Shown: piece by piece, positions 50,669-58,562 of the stretch
Position numbering within the stretch: the first letter of the stretch is position 1
Layout of the letters: each line of letters starts with the position of its first letter
NCBI GenBank assembly: GCA_964564695.1
Contig: CAZMCC010000005.1
Coordinates: 7,496-71,495, forward strand
DNA length: 64,000 bases
Direction: 5' to 3'
Source: CAZMCC01 sp964564695
GTDB taxonomy: Bacteria; Planctomycetota; Phycisphaerae; Phycisphaerales; UBA1924
The notes under the pieces: generated by a model
The model's database searches: none
What the model was told of the DNA's origin: nothing
What the model saw: only the letters and a program-made list of their open reading frames with translations
Made by a program: the position numbers and the translations under genes

Positions 50669-50730
50669 CCGGAGGGGCAGAGGGATGTCACGGGCGAAGA
50701 AGTCCTTCGCCCCTGCCGGGGCGATGAAGA
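50669..50730. repeat. R5-related hairpin pair, copy c
   Basis: CTGCCCC with GGGGCAG, then GGGATGTCACGGGCGAAG with CTTCGCCC. It shares the GCCCC-GGA-GGGGC hairpin and GGGATGT spacer with R5b but has a different second stem. Confidence 0.6.
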
Positions 50731-50760
50731 CAGAAGAGAAAGAGAACATCTGACGGCTTT

Positions 50761-50832
50761 CCACGGGCTTGCGACGCTCAGAGCAGCGTCGCTGCGCCCG
50801 TGGCTACATCCCTCGGCCCCTTTCGGGGCCAA
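50761..50832 (+). repeat. Dispersed double-hairpin repeat R5, copy d
   Basis: CCACGGG (50761-50767) with CCCGTGG (50797-50803) and inner GCGACGC/GCGTCGC, then GGCCCC-TTTC-GGGGCC. It ends 34 bp before the start codon of gpmI. Confidence 0.8.
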
Positions 50833-50865
50833 AGGCAAGAGCCAGTCGCCGCGGTATCCTCCGCC

Positions 50866-52611
50866 ATGGCCGACCAGACTCGACGTCCGCTTGTTCTCAT
50901 CATCCGCGACGGCTGGGGCGAGAACCCGCACCCCGACCATGCGCCGTTCAACGCCGTCGAGGTCGCACGCGGGCGCGGCCTGCTCCCCGTCGACGACATG
51001 CTGCGGCGCGACTGGCCCTGCACGCTGATCAAGACGAGCGGCGAGGACGTCGGGCTGCCGGGGGCCGGCGAATCCGCCACCATGGGCAACTCCGAAGTCG
51101 GGCACCAGAACATCGGCGCGGGCCGGATCGTGCAGCAGGAATCGCTCGTGATGACGCGGGCGTGCGAGGGCGGGCTGCATACGAACGTCGCGATCAAGGG
51201 GGCGATCGAGCGGTGCCTCAAGGCACCCCAAGGCACCGCCGGCCACGAAGCGCGCCCCGACGGCCCCGCGCTGCACCTCATGGGCATCAACTCCGACGCC
51301 GGCGTCCACGGCCTGCTCGAGCACCTCCACGCCATCCTCCGGGCGTGCAAGAAGCTGGGGCTTACACGGCGCGTCTACATCCACCTCTTCACCGACGGGC
51401 GCGACACGGGGCCCTTCACCGGGATCGCCTTCGCCCGCACCGTCGAGGGCTACTGCGAGCAGCTCGGCGTCGGTCGCATCGCCACCGTCGCCGGGCGCTA
51501 CTACGCGATGGACCGCGACCACCGCTGGGAGCGCGTGAAGCTCGCGTACGACTGCCTCGTCGGCGCGAGCGCCTCGGGCGACGCCGAGCACCGCGAGTGG
51601 ACTCCGACCGAGGCCATCCAGCATTACTACGACCACCCCAGCGGCCCGACGCTCAAGGGCGACGAGTTCGTCACGCCCACGCCCATCGGCTCGGCCCGCG
51701 AAGTGCTCGAGTCGCGCGTCCGCGACGCCGACAGCGTGATCTTCTACAACTACCGCGGCGATCGCCCCCGAGAGCTCTCGGCCGCCTTCTGCTTCCCCGA
51801 CGACAAGTGGGCGAAGGTGAAGGCGTCGCCGGACTCTGGCAAGATCGGCTTCGACCGCGGGAAGAAGCTCGACCTGCACTACGTGATCATGACGGAATAC
51901 TGGGAAGCGCTGCTGCCGTACGTGCAGGGCGTGGCGTTCCCCAAGCCTCCGCGGATGGTGAACATCACGGGGGACTACCTCAGCAAGCTGGGGCTCAGCC
52001 AGTTCCGCTGCGCCGAGACGGAGAAGTACCCGCACGTGACGTTCTTCTTCAACGACTACCGCGATGAGCCCTTCCCGGGCGAGGGGCGCGAGAACCCGCA
52101 GAGCCCCAAGGTGGCGACGTACGACCTCAAGCCCGAGATGGCGGCCGAGGAGGTCTGCACGGCCGTGCTGCGCCGCCTCGCGGCCCCCGACTGCGAGAGC
52201 CTCCTCGTGGTCAACTTCGCCAACGCCGACATGGTCGGCCACACCGGGAACCTGGAGGCCGCGGTCAAGGCGTGCGCCACGGTCGACGCGTGCGTGGGGC
52301 GCATCATCAAGGAGACGCTCGGCCGCGGCGGCTCCCTCATCATCACCGCCGACCACGGCAACTGCGAGCAGATGTTCGACCCCGTGACCAACGCCCCGCA
52401 CACGGCCCACACGATCTATGACGTGCCTTTGTTTGTTGTGGGCGCAGGTGTGAAGGGGCGAACGTTGCGGGGCGATCGCGACGCGGCCGGATGGTTCAAG
52501 GCGAACGTTCGGGCGAAGCGCGGACGCCTGGCCGATATCTCCCCGACGGCCCTGGAGATGATGGGACTCAAGAAGCCCGGAGAGATGTCGGGGGAGACGT
52601 TGCTGGCCTGA
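50866..52611 (+). CDS. gpmI: 2,3-bisphosphoglycerate-independent phosphoglycerate mutase
   Basis: 581 aa from ATG at 50866. It interconverts 3- and 2-phosphoglycerate with two Mn2+ ions and a phosphoserine. LVLIIRDGWGENP supplies the first metal ligands; the nucleophile Ser is in SATMGNSEVGHQNIGAGR; HLMGINSDAGVHGLLEHL, YIHLFTDGRDTGPFTG and VAGRYYAMDRDHRWERVKLAYDCLV belong to the transferase domain; ANADMVGHTGN and ITADHGNCEQM close the metal site. It is about 60 aa longer than usual, with extra sequence around residues 120-135 and the C-terminal half. Confidence 0.96.
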   Translation: MADQTRRPLVLIIRDGWGENPHPDHAPFNAVEVARGRGLLPVDDMLRRDWPCTLIKTSGEDVGLPGAGESATMGNSEVGHQNIGAGRIVQQESLVMTRACEGGLHTNVAIKGAIERCLKAPQGTAGHEARPDGPALHLMGINSDAGVHGLLEHLHAILRACKKLGLTRRVYIHLFTDGRDTGPFTGIAFARTVEGYCEQLGVGRIATVAGRYYAMDRDHRWERVKLAYDCLVGASASGDAEHREWTPTEAIQHYYDHPSGPTLKGDEFVTPTPIGSAREVLESRVRDADSVIFYNYRGDRPRELSAAFCFPDDKWAKVKASPDSGKIGFDRGKKLDLHYVIMTEYWEALLPYVQGVAFPKPPRMVNITGDYLSKLGLSQFRCAETEKYPHVTFFFNDYRDEPFPGEGRENPQSPKVATYDLKPEMAAEEVCTAVLRRLAAPDCESLLVVNFANADMVGHTGNLEAAVKACATVDACVGRIIKETLGRGGSLIITADHGNCEQMFDPVTNAPHTAHTIYDVPLFVVGAGVKGRTLRGDRDAAGWFKANVRAKRGRLADISPTALEMMGLKKPGEMSGETLLA

Positions 52612-52704
52612 TCAGAGCCGCCTGCGGCAGCAGGCGGTTGGACGTACCGCGCGAAGGGACGATCGGGAGCCTCATCGCCTGCTCCCGCCGGCGGCCCTGA
52701 TCAG
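52608..52704. terminator. Inverted repeat joining the ends of convergent gpmI and metallophosphoesterase genes
   Basis: CTGATCAGAGCCGCC (52608-52622) and GGCGGCCCTGATCAG (52690-52704) are inverted repeats with one mismatch and contain the stop codons of both genes. Inside, CCGCCTGC (52618-52625) pairs with GCAGGCGG (52630-52637), a terminator-like hairpin without a clear T tract. Confidence 0.55.
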
Positions 52705-53594
52705 TTCGCCAGCCTCACCGCATAAAACGCCGCCTCTTCCGGCTTCGGCGGATCGCTCAAATCGATCGGCAGGTACACGCCGTTCTCGTGGTCGGAGTTC
52801 AGCACGATCGCGTTCGGCGGCTCGAAGTGCACGCCGTTGTCGACGTGCTCGTGCCCGAGGATGAACATCGACACCCCCCACCGCTCCACGAGGTCCTCGA
52901 GCTGGTCGTGGTCATACCCGCGTCCCCACAGCATGAGATACGCCGAGCCCACGCGCGGCTCGTAGTCCTTCTCGTTCAGGTCGCGGAAGATGACCGACGG
53001 GTCGAACCGGCTCATCGCGGCCACGTCGGGGAGGCTGTGGGAGCAGAGGATGTCGCCCCGCGGCGTGTGGACGCGCATCGCCAACGGCATCGAGCGGATG
53101 AACGCGCCGATCGCCGCGGTCACCTCGTCGGCCCGCGTGCGGAACGCGTACTCCACGGCGTCATTGAACGCCTGCGTGCAGCGGACGCCGTTCTTGGTGA
53201 TCGATGCGTTCACGAGTTGGGCCAGCTCGTGGTTGGCGAGCAGGGTGTGGACGTGCTCGGGGAAGACGCTCTTGAGCGCCGCGACGCGGACGAGCACGCG
53301 ATAGGAGAAGTCCATCCCGTTGAGCAGCCGGTCCGAGTGGATGATCTCGTGCAGCGTGAGGTGGGCCTTGGGCGGAACGCTCGGATCACCGAGCCCCGCG
53401 GCCAGCACCAGCTTGCCCAGGTGCAACGGGTTGTCGTGCAGGTCGCCGGTGGCGATGAGGGTGCCGGGGGCGGCGATCTCATCGATGGAATTCCGCCGGC
53501 AGCGGGCGGATCGGTTGGCGGCGGCCGCCTCGTTGAGGACCGCGCAGACCTGGTCGGCGCTCGTCAGGTCGAGCTGGTCGAAGATCGGGATCAC
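52701..53594 (-). CDS. Calcineurin-like metallophosphoesterase
   Basis: 297 aa. The metal-binding motifs are present in order: GDLHDN (about 50), ANHELAQL as the GNHE block, CSHS, and GHEHVDNG near residue 247. The segment LTLHEIIHSDRLLNGMDFSYRVL is extra compared with minimal family members. The start ATG overlaps the stop of the Ser/Thr kinase gene (ATGA, 53591-53594), so kinase and phosphatase are translated together. The enzyme may remove phosphate from protein or nucleotide; pairing with a kinase suggests a protein substrate, by inference. Confidence 0.88.
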   Translation of the reverse strand: MIPIFDQLDLTSADQVCAVLNEAAAANRSARCRRNSIDEIAAPGTLIATGDLHDNPLHLGKLVLAAGLGDPSVPPKAHLTLHEIIHSDRLLNGMDFSYRVLVRVAALKSVFPEHVHTLLANHELAQLVNASITKNGVRCTQAFNDAVEYAFRTRADEVTAAIGAFIRSMPLAMRVHTPRGDILCSHSLPDVAAMSRFDPSVIFRDLNEKDYEPRVGSAYLMLWGRGYDHDQLEDLVERWGVSMFILGHEHVDNGVHFEPPNAIVLNSDHENGVYLPIDLSDPPKPEEAAFYAVRLAN

Positions 53595-54520
53595 TTCGCG
53601 CCCGCGTTGCTCCCGCCGGGGCCGGGCGAGGCGCCGACCCGCGGGATGAGGCCGCTCTTGCGGAGCTCGGCCTCGGCGGCCAGCTTGCCGCGGATGAGGC
53701 TGAGCCGCTCGGCGACGTCCTTCATCGTGTCGGGACGGTTGGCCGGCTCGATCTCGACGCAGTCGAGGATGAGCCTGTCGAGCAGCTCGGGGACGCGCGG
53801 GTTGTGGAAGCTCGGGGGCTTGGGCTTGGGGATCAGCGTGTCATCCAGCGACCCCAGCAGCGAGTCGCCCTTACCCAGCGCCGTGGGGACGAAGTTCCGG
53901 GTGAGGACCCAGTACATCGTGGCGCCCAGGTTGTAGATGTCGGTCTTGGCGGTGATGGGGCGCCGGTGGACCTGCTCGGGCGCAATGTAATCAGGAGTTC
54001 CCTGGATGCGCTCCTTCACCGTCGCGGTCTTGCACGACTGGCCCAGGTCGATGATCTTCACCCCGAGCTCCTGGTCGACGACGATGTTGTTGGGCTTCAT
54101 GTCCGCGTGGACATAGCCCTGCTCGTGCATGTGGTGCATCGCGTCGGCGACCTGCTCGAAGATGTACGCGGCGTCCTCGAACGTGCGCGGGGGCTCGCGC
54201 TCGAGGCTCGCGCCGTCGACGAGCTCCATCACCAGCCACAGCTCGCTCGTCGTCATCGAGAGCAGGCTGGGCCGCTTCTTGATGATGCGCGAGATCTTGC
54301 GGATCTTGGTGTGATCGAGGCGGCTGGCGATCGTGTACTCGGCCTCGGCCTGGTCGAGGAAGCGCTGGTCCTTCTCCGTCTCACGCACGACGTGCTTGAG
54401 GGCCCAGACCTGCTTGCTCTTGGGGTCGCGCGCAAGATAGATGATGGACGCGGCGCCCCGCCCCAGCTCCTGCAGGATGTCGTAGCCCTCTGCGTTGTCG
54501 CCCGGCTTCTTGACTTCCAC
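53591..54520 (-). CDS. Eukaryotic-type Ser/Thr protein kinase
   Basis: 309 aa from GTG at 54520, with AAGGA nine bases upstream. The kinase domain covers about residues 12-270: LGRGAASIIYLA (glycine loop), WALKHVV (Lys), LVMELVDG, HADMKPNNIVVD (catalytic loop with HAD for HRD but D, K and N kept), VKIIDLGQS (DLG for DFG), GTPDYIAPEQVHRRP, and TDIYNLGATMYWVLT. It should be active. No membrane helix or sensor domain is attached. Upstream is a long leader with three hairpins. Its stop overlaps the metallophosphoesterase start. Confidence 0.92.
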   Translation of the reverse strand: MEVKKPGDNAEGYDILQELGRGAASIIYLARDPKSKQVWALKHVVRETEKDQRFLDQAEAEYTIASRLDHTKIRKISRIIKKRPSLLSMTTSELWLVMELVDGASLEREPPRTFEDAAYIFEQVADAMHHMHEQGYVHADMKPNNIVVDQELGVKIIDLGQSCKTATVKERIQGTPDYIAPEQVHRRPITAKTDIYNLGATMYWVLTRNFVPTALGKGDSLLGSLDDTLIPKPKPPSFHNPRVPELLDRLILDCVEIEPANRPDTMKDVAERLSLIRGKLAAEAELRKSGLIPRVGASPGPGGSNAGAK

Positions 54521-54576
54521 GGGAGCGGATCCTTCACCAACCGCACACCGGAACGAAGCCCGGGTGCTGCAACGAC

Positions 54577-54674
54577 GGGGCGGCCCACGAGACCAACGCT
54601 GCCGGGACCGCCCCGATGGCAACGCCGGGAGATATCGACCGCCCGCCAACGGGCGGCGAGCCCGAAACGGGCTC
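54577..54674 (-). other. Three consecutive hairpins in the leader of the kinase gene
   Basis: GGGGCGG (54577-54583) with CCGCCCC (54608-54614); CCGCCCG (54639-54645) with CGGGCGG (54650-54656); GAGCCCG (54658-54664) with CGGGCTC (54668-54674). They lie 57-154 bp upstream of the GTG start within the 537-bp gene-free region 54521-55057. The rest of that region is GC-rich with a CACGAA/TTCGTG hairpin at about 54773 and the terminator at 54983. It could be a regulatory leader; no riboswitch class is recognised. Confidence 0.4.
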
Positions 54675-54982
54675 CAATCCGAAGAGCCCCTGCACGAACC
54701 GCAACCGGGCGGGGTGAAGGGTCGGTAATCTAGCGGGTCTGGCTCGCGGAGTCTCGCCCCCGGGGACAGGGACACGAAAGTTCGTGGCGCAAATGCTGTG
54801 CGCCCCCTGTGGGCGTTGGTCCCGAGAGTCTTCCCCGCGCCCCGACGCACGAGTGTCTGGACGCGCCCGCTCGCGGACCGAGCGGCCGCGGGCGGACATG
54901 CAACCGTTCGCGGGGGGGTGGGGGAAGGTTGCGGGAAGATGGCACAGAGGCACAAAGGGACTCCAGGCCCACCAGAGAAAGA

Positions 54983-55010
54983 CAAGACGCTCCGGATCCG
55001 GAGCGTCTTG
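54983..55010 (-). terminator. Perfect 28-bp palindrome, probable terminator of the amidase gene
   Basis: CAAGACGCTCCGGA (54983-54996) is followed at once by its reverse complement TCCGGAGCGTCTTG (54997-55010). On the minus strand TCTTTCTC follows. It lies 47 bp beyond the amidase stop. Confidence 0.7.
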
Positions 55011-55057
55011 CCCACTTTGTGCCTATGTGCCTGAGTGCCTCGGGCCCTTCTTCGCTC

Positions 55058-55747
55058 TCACCGCACCGCGCCCAGCATCTGCTGGAAGCGGGCCGAGGGG
55101 AAGAGCACGCCCGGGTCGCTCACCGGCGCGACGTCGGTGTGCAGGACGATCGCCGAGCGCGGAATATTCAGCTCGCGGGCGAGCGCTTCGATCAGCTGGC
55201 CAAGCCGGGCCATCTGAGCGTCGGTAAATGGGCGGCGGTTGCCGTCCCCGACGATGCAGATGCTGATGGCGTTGAGGTTGTACCAGTCACCGCTGGCGCC
55301 CGCGGCGTGGGCGCCGGGGAGCTGATCGAGCCAGCGGTAGCCGACGTGGAGCTCGCCGTCGTCCATGCCCGCGCCGTTACCGATCACGAAGTGATGGCCG
55401 AGCCCGCGGAGGTTGTGGGCCTCGTGGTCGCGCGAGATGGAGGCGGGGGAGCCCGCGGTCTGTCCGCTGTGGTGGACGACGATGGCCTGCCAGCGACCCG
55501 GCTCCATGGTCGAGCGGGTCTTGAAGATGGCTTCGATGGAGTTGCCGGGCGCCGCGGCGACGAGGGCCGGAAGCGCCAGCCCGTCGGAGCGCGGAACCGG
55601 GTTGGACTCGAGGGCGAGCAGGAGCCCGCAGCCAAGAGTCATCGCCCCCACGAACGCACACCAAACGACCCGGGTGCGACGCGAGATCGCGGGCGACGCG
55701 TGAGCGTCGGAACCTGTCTGACCTCGGCCTGTCCGTGTCGTCTGCAT
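55058..55747 (-). CDS. N-acetylmuramoyl-L-alanine amidase-like protein (PGRP/amidase_2 fold)
   Basis: 229 aa from ATG at 55747 with GGAG upstream. One N-terminal membrane helix (VVWCAFVGAMTLGCGLLLAL) anchors it. The amidase_2 pattern is seen: WQAIVVHHSGQTAGSPASI with the first zinc His, LRGLGHHFVIGNGAGMDDGELHVGYRW, NLNAISICIVGDGNRRPF, and LHTDVAPVSDPGVLFP with the second His region. The Cys/Asp third ligand is not certain, so it may bind peptidoglycan without cutting. It acts in the periplasm. Confidence 0.8.
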   Translation of the reverse strand: MQTTRTGRGQTGSDAHASPAISRRTRVVWCAFVGAMTLGCGLLLALESNPVPRSDGLALPALVAAAPGNSIEAIFKTRSTMEPGRWQAIVVHHSGQTAGSPASISRDHEAHNLRGLGHHFVIGNGAGMDDGELHVGYRWLDQLPGAHAAGASGDWYNLNAISICIVGDGNRRPFTDAQMARLGQLIEALARELNIPRSAIVLHTDVAPVSDPGVLFPSARFQQMLGAVR

Positions 55748-55895
55748 CAATCGCTCCGGAGAATTCGAATGTACGAGCAGAATCGGGCGGAGCACGCCCC
55801 GACCTTGTTATTTTCGTAACGCGAGCTTGTCGTGTCCAGAGAAATCCACTCAGACTCACGTCAAGCGCGCGACTCTGTAACGCGCGGGAGCACAC

Positions 55896-56156
55896 TCACT
55901 GCTTGGGCTGCAGTCTTGCGCGCAGATTGGGCTTTCTCGCACCAAATTTGTCCTCAATCTGCTGCGTTGCGTACTGGTTGCGAACAGCGTCGTAGCGATC
56001 GAAGGGCGAACGCTGATCGGTCGGCGAGAGCAGCGGCTTGCTGCATCCCGTAACCATGAACACGATCGCGCCCGCGAGCGCGAGGCACGCGAAACGTCGA
56101 GGTGTGGTGGAGGTGGGTCGCGTCACGCGCAAAGTGTAGTGGGTCCGCAAACTCAT
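55896..56156 (-). CDS. Small lipoprotein
   Basis: 86 aa from ATG at 56156, overlapping the stop of trmL (ATGA). FACLALAGAIVFMVTGC has lipobox VTGC; the mature part is only about 50 residues (SPFDRYDAVRNQYATQQIEDKFG) with a basic tail. The n-region of about 20 residues is long for a signal peptide, so a later start is possible. The function is unknown. Confidence 0.65.
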   Translation of the reverse strand: MSLRTHYTLRVTRPTSTTPRRFACLALAGAIVFMVTGCSKPLLSPTDQRSPFDRYDAVRNQYATQQIEDKFGARKPNLRARLQPKQ

Positions 56157-56671
56157 GGGCGGTTCTCGGCGGTGCCGGGCCGCAGGCGGGCGCCGGGGTC
56201 CAGGGTCGCCTGCCCCCGGGCCACGCACTGGCGAAGGGCCTCATAAACACCGGCACAGACCGCCGTCGCCAGGTTCAGCGACCGCTCGGTCGGGAGCATC
56301 GGAAAGGTCAGCACCCGGTCAGGGTGGGCGGCCAGCAGCAACTCGGGGAGCCCCGCCGTCTCCTTGCCAAAAACGAGGTGGTCGCCGGGCTGCAGCGCCG
56401 CCTCCCACACCGGCCTCCCCACGTCGCCCGAGAAAAACCACAGCTGCGACGGGGCCGGGCGAAGGGCCCCGAGGTATGCGTCCCAGTTGTCATGCTCGAC
56501 CGGGCGCAGCCGCGGCCAGTAGTCCAGCCCCGCCCGCCGACACGCCTTCTCGTCCGTCGAGAACCCCAGCGGCCGGATCAGGTGCAGCGAGCACCCGGTC
56601 GCGATGCACGTCCGCCCGATGTTGCCGGTGTTGTTCGGGATCTCGGGTTCGTGGAGGACGACGTGGAACAT
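56153..56671 (-). CDS. trmL: tRNA (cytidine(34)-2'-O)-methyltransferase
   Basis: 172 aa from ATG at 56671. It methylates the wobble ribose of tRNA-Leu isoacceptors. It has the SPOUT (trefoil knot) fold: VVLHEPEIPNNTGNIGRTCIATGCSLHLIRPLGF at the N-terminus, LVFGKETAGLPELLL and FPMLPTERSLNLATAVCAGVYEALRQ in the knot, where SAM is bound. The last 20 residues are an Arg/Gly/Pro tail. A small lipoprotein gene overlaps its end by four bases. Confidence 0.93.
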   Translation of the reverse strand: MFHVVLHEPEIPNNTGNIGRTCIATGCSLHLIRPLGFSTDEKACRRAGLDYWPRLRPVEHDNWDAYLGALRPAPSQLWFFSGDVGRPVWEAALQPGDHLVFGKETAGLPELLLAAHPDRVLTFPMLPTERSLNLATAVCAGVYEALRQCVARGQATLDPGARLRPGTAENRP

Positions 56672-56704
56672 GGGAGAGAGGGGCCAGGGGTCAGGGGCCT
56701 GGGG

Positions 56705-58438
56705 TCAGGGAAGACGGTCGGGTGCCCCGGCGGAGCTTTGTCCGCCGGGTGCTTCGCAATCGTGCTGCTCCCCCGCCGCGGCGCGGATCATCTCCCACGC
56801 CGTGCGCACATGCTGCTCGCGGGTCGCCGCGCTGCCGACGCATAGGCGCAGGGTAAAGGCAGGAGCCCGAGTGCGTCCCTGGCTTCGTCGCTCGAGCACG
56901 GTGTGGGTGAGGTAGAGCTTGCCGCCGGCGTTGAGGCGATTGAGCAGGTCGCGATTGCGGGCGTCCGTCTCGGGGCCATCCGGGCCCCGCAGCCGGAAGC
57001 AGACGAGGTTGAGCGTCCGCGGCGCCAGAAGCTCGAAGCGCGGGTCGGCCCGGACCCACGACTCAAACTCCGCGGCCAGCCGCACATGCTCGCGGACGTG
57101 CGCCCTCAGGTGCTCGGCCCCGTAGCGCCGCAGAACGAACCACAGCTTCAGCGCCCGGAACCTTCGCCCGAGCGGCACCTGCCAGTCGCGGAGGTCCGGC
57201 TGTGGAGAGGGTGGTGGCACAGGCGTCCCGCCTGTGTCGGCCGCTCCGGCCGAGCCCGGTGCACAGCCACCCACGGTCACCGGCGGGGCGCCTGTGCCAC
57301 CGGCAACGGGGACCGCCGTGTTGCGGAGGTACTCCGGGGTGATCGAGAGCGCCGCGAGCAGGCTCGCCCTGTCGCTGGTCCAGAACAGGTCGCAGTCGAA
57401 ATTCGTCAGCAGCCACTTGTGCGGGTTGAAGCACAGCGAGTCGGCGAGGTCCACGCCCTCGAGCAGGTGGCGGAACTCCGGGCAGATGGCCGCCGCCCCC
57501 GCGTGAGCCGCGTCGACGTGCAGCCACACCCTGTGCTTCGCCGCGATCGCCCCGATGGCCCGGACCGGGTCAATCGCCGTCGAGCTCGTCGTCCCGACCG
57601 TGGCGCACACGTAGAACGGCCGCAGCCCCGCGGCCCGGTCGAACTCGATCGCGGCCTCAAGAGCCTTGGGATCCATCGCAAGGCCCGCGTCGGTCTCGAT
57701 GAGGCGCACCCGCCGGCGGTCGTCGGGAGAACTCGCGAGCCCGGCGACCATCGCCGCCTTGATGATCGACGAGTGGGCCTGCGTCGAGGTGTAGAGGACG
57801 AGCTGATCGGCGTCAAGGGTCGGATCGGTCGCGAGCGCCCGGGCCCGGGCGGCAAGGAGAGCGATCAGGGTGCTTTCGCTGGCCGTGCCCTGGATGCAGC
57901 CCGCACCAGAGGCTGGTGGCACAGGCGTCCCGCCTGTGTCGGCCGCCGCGGCCGAGCGACGCACGAGCACAGGCGGGACGCCTGTGCCACCGTCTGAAGG
58001 ATCATTCAGAAACTTCTCAGGCAATCCCAGCAGCTTCGCCATCCAGTCCACCACCCGCAGCTCAAGCTCCGTCGCCGCCGGGCTGGTCGCCCACAGCATG
58101 CCGTTGACCCCCAGCCCCGCGCTGAGCAGTTCGCCGAGCACGCCCGGGAACGACGCGCTGGCCGGGAAGTACGCGTAGAAGTGCGGCGACTGCCAATGGG
58201 TCAGCCCGGGGACAATCAGCCGGTCGACATCCGCGGCGATCGCGTCCCAGGGCTCGGCGTCTTCCGGAGCCCGATCAGGAAGCTGCGCGAGCAGCTCGCC
58301 GGGCTTCGCCCTGCTCAGCACCGGAAGCCGGGCCGGGGTCGACGCCGGAGCCGCCGCATCGCTGGCAAGCGTCGACCAGTAGTCCGCGATCCAGTCCACC
58401 ATCGCGTGGCCGGCGCGCCGGAATTCGTCGGGGGACAT
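56705..58438 (-). CDS. PLP-dependent (group II) amino-acid decarboxylase with repeat-derived insertions
   Basis: 577 aa from ATG at 58438 (MSPDEFRRAGHAMVDWIADY). Family features: LTHWQSPHFYAYFPASASFPGVLGELLSAGLGVNGMLWATSPAATELE, VDAAHAGAAAICPEFRH, and the PLP lysine in CFNPHKWLLTNFDCDLFW. This fits aromatic-L-amino-acid decarboxylase-like enzymes; the substrate is not settled. Two segments (about residues 149-176 and 380-410, each GGTG-PPV...ADTGGTPVPP) are encoded by dispersed repeats R4 inserted in frame, and the C-terminal GGQSSAGAP comes from R3c. Confidence 0.92.
   Translation of the reverse strand: MSPDEFRRAGHAMVDWIADYWSTLASDAAAPASTPARLPVLSRAKPGELLAQLPDRAPEDAEPWDAIAADVDRLIVPGLTHWQSPHFYAYFPASASFPGVLGELLSAGLGVNGMLWATSPAATELELRVVDWMAKLLGLPEKFLNDPSDGGTGVPPVLVRRSAAAADTGGTPVPPASGAGCIQGTASESTLIALLAARARALATDPTLDADQLVLYTSTQAHSSIIKAAMVAGLASSPDDRRRVRLIETDAGLAMDPKALEAAIEFDRAAGLRPFYVCATVGTTSSTAIDPVRAIGAIAAKHRVWLHVDAAHAGAAAICPEFRHLLEGVDLADSLCFNPHKWLLTNFDCDLFWTSDRASLLAALSITPEYLRNTAVPVAGGTGAPPVTVGGCAPGSAGAADTGGTPVPPPSPQPDLRDWQVPLGRRFRALKLWFVLRRYGAEHLRAHVREHVRLAAEFESWVRADPRFELLAPRTLNLVCFRLRGPDGPETDARNRDLLNRLNAGGKLYLTHTVLERRSQGRTRAPAFTLRLCVGSAATREQHVRTAWEMIRAAAGEQHDCEAPGGQSSAGAPDRLP
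56721..56749 (+). repeat. Repeat R3, copy c, forming the C-terminus of the decarboxylase
   Basis: GGTGCCCCGGCGGA with TCCGCCGGG around GCTTTG, same as the copy in aroB. On the minus strand it encodes PGGQSSAGAP shortly before the stop codon. Confidence 0.85.
57213..57301. repeat. Repeat R4, copy a, in frame inside the decarboxylase gene
   Basis: It begins GTGGCACAGGCG (57214-) and ends CGCCTGTGCCAC (57300), with an inner hairpin ACAGGCG/CGCCTGT and a CCGGCC linker. The first 30 bases are identical to copy b. Confidence 0.88.
57916..57992. repeat. Repeat R4, copy b, in frame inside the decarboxylase gene
   Basis: Same ends, GTGGCACAGGCG and CGCCTGTGCCAC (57917-57923 and 57985-57991), with two inner hairpins (ACAGGCG-TCC-CGCCTGT and ACAGGCG-GGA-CGCCTGT). 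It is 77 bp and has the same orientation as copy a. Confidence 0.88.
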
Positions 58439-58469
58439 GGGGGTAGAGAGAGTCACGCGAGCAGAATAG

Positions 58470-58550
58470 CGGGTGCCCGGGCGGAGCTTTGTCCGCCCGG
58501 CGATCGCGCGGCACCAGTCCCGGCGAATAAAGCTCCGCCGGGGCGCCCAT
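58470..58550. repeat. Repeat R3, copies d and e, arranged as a double hairpin
   Basis: CCGGGCGGA-GCTTTG-TCCGCCCGG (58479-58500 region), then a short linker and CGGCG...GCTCCGCCGGGG. The outer ends GGGTGCCC and GGGCGCCC are near-inverted. In copy d one stem pair is changed on both sides compared with the copies in genes. It lies between the decarboxylase start and the next lipoprotein gene. Confidence 0.75.
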
Positions 58551-58562
58551 TGCTGAATTCCC

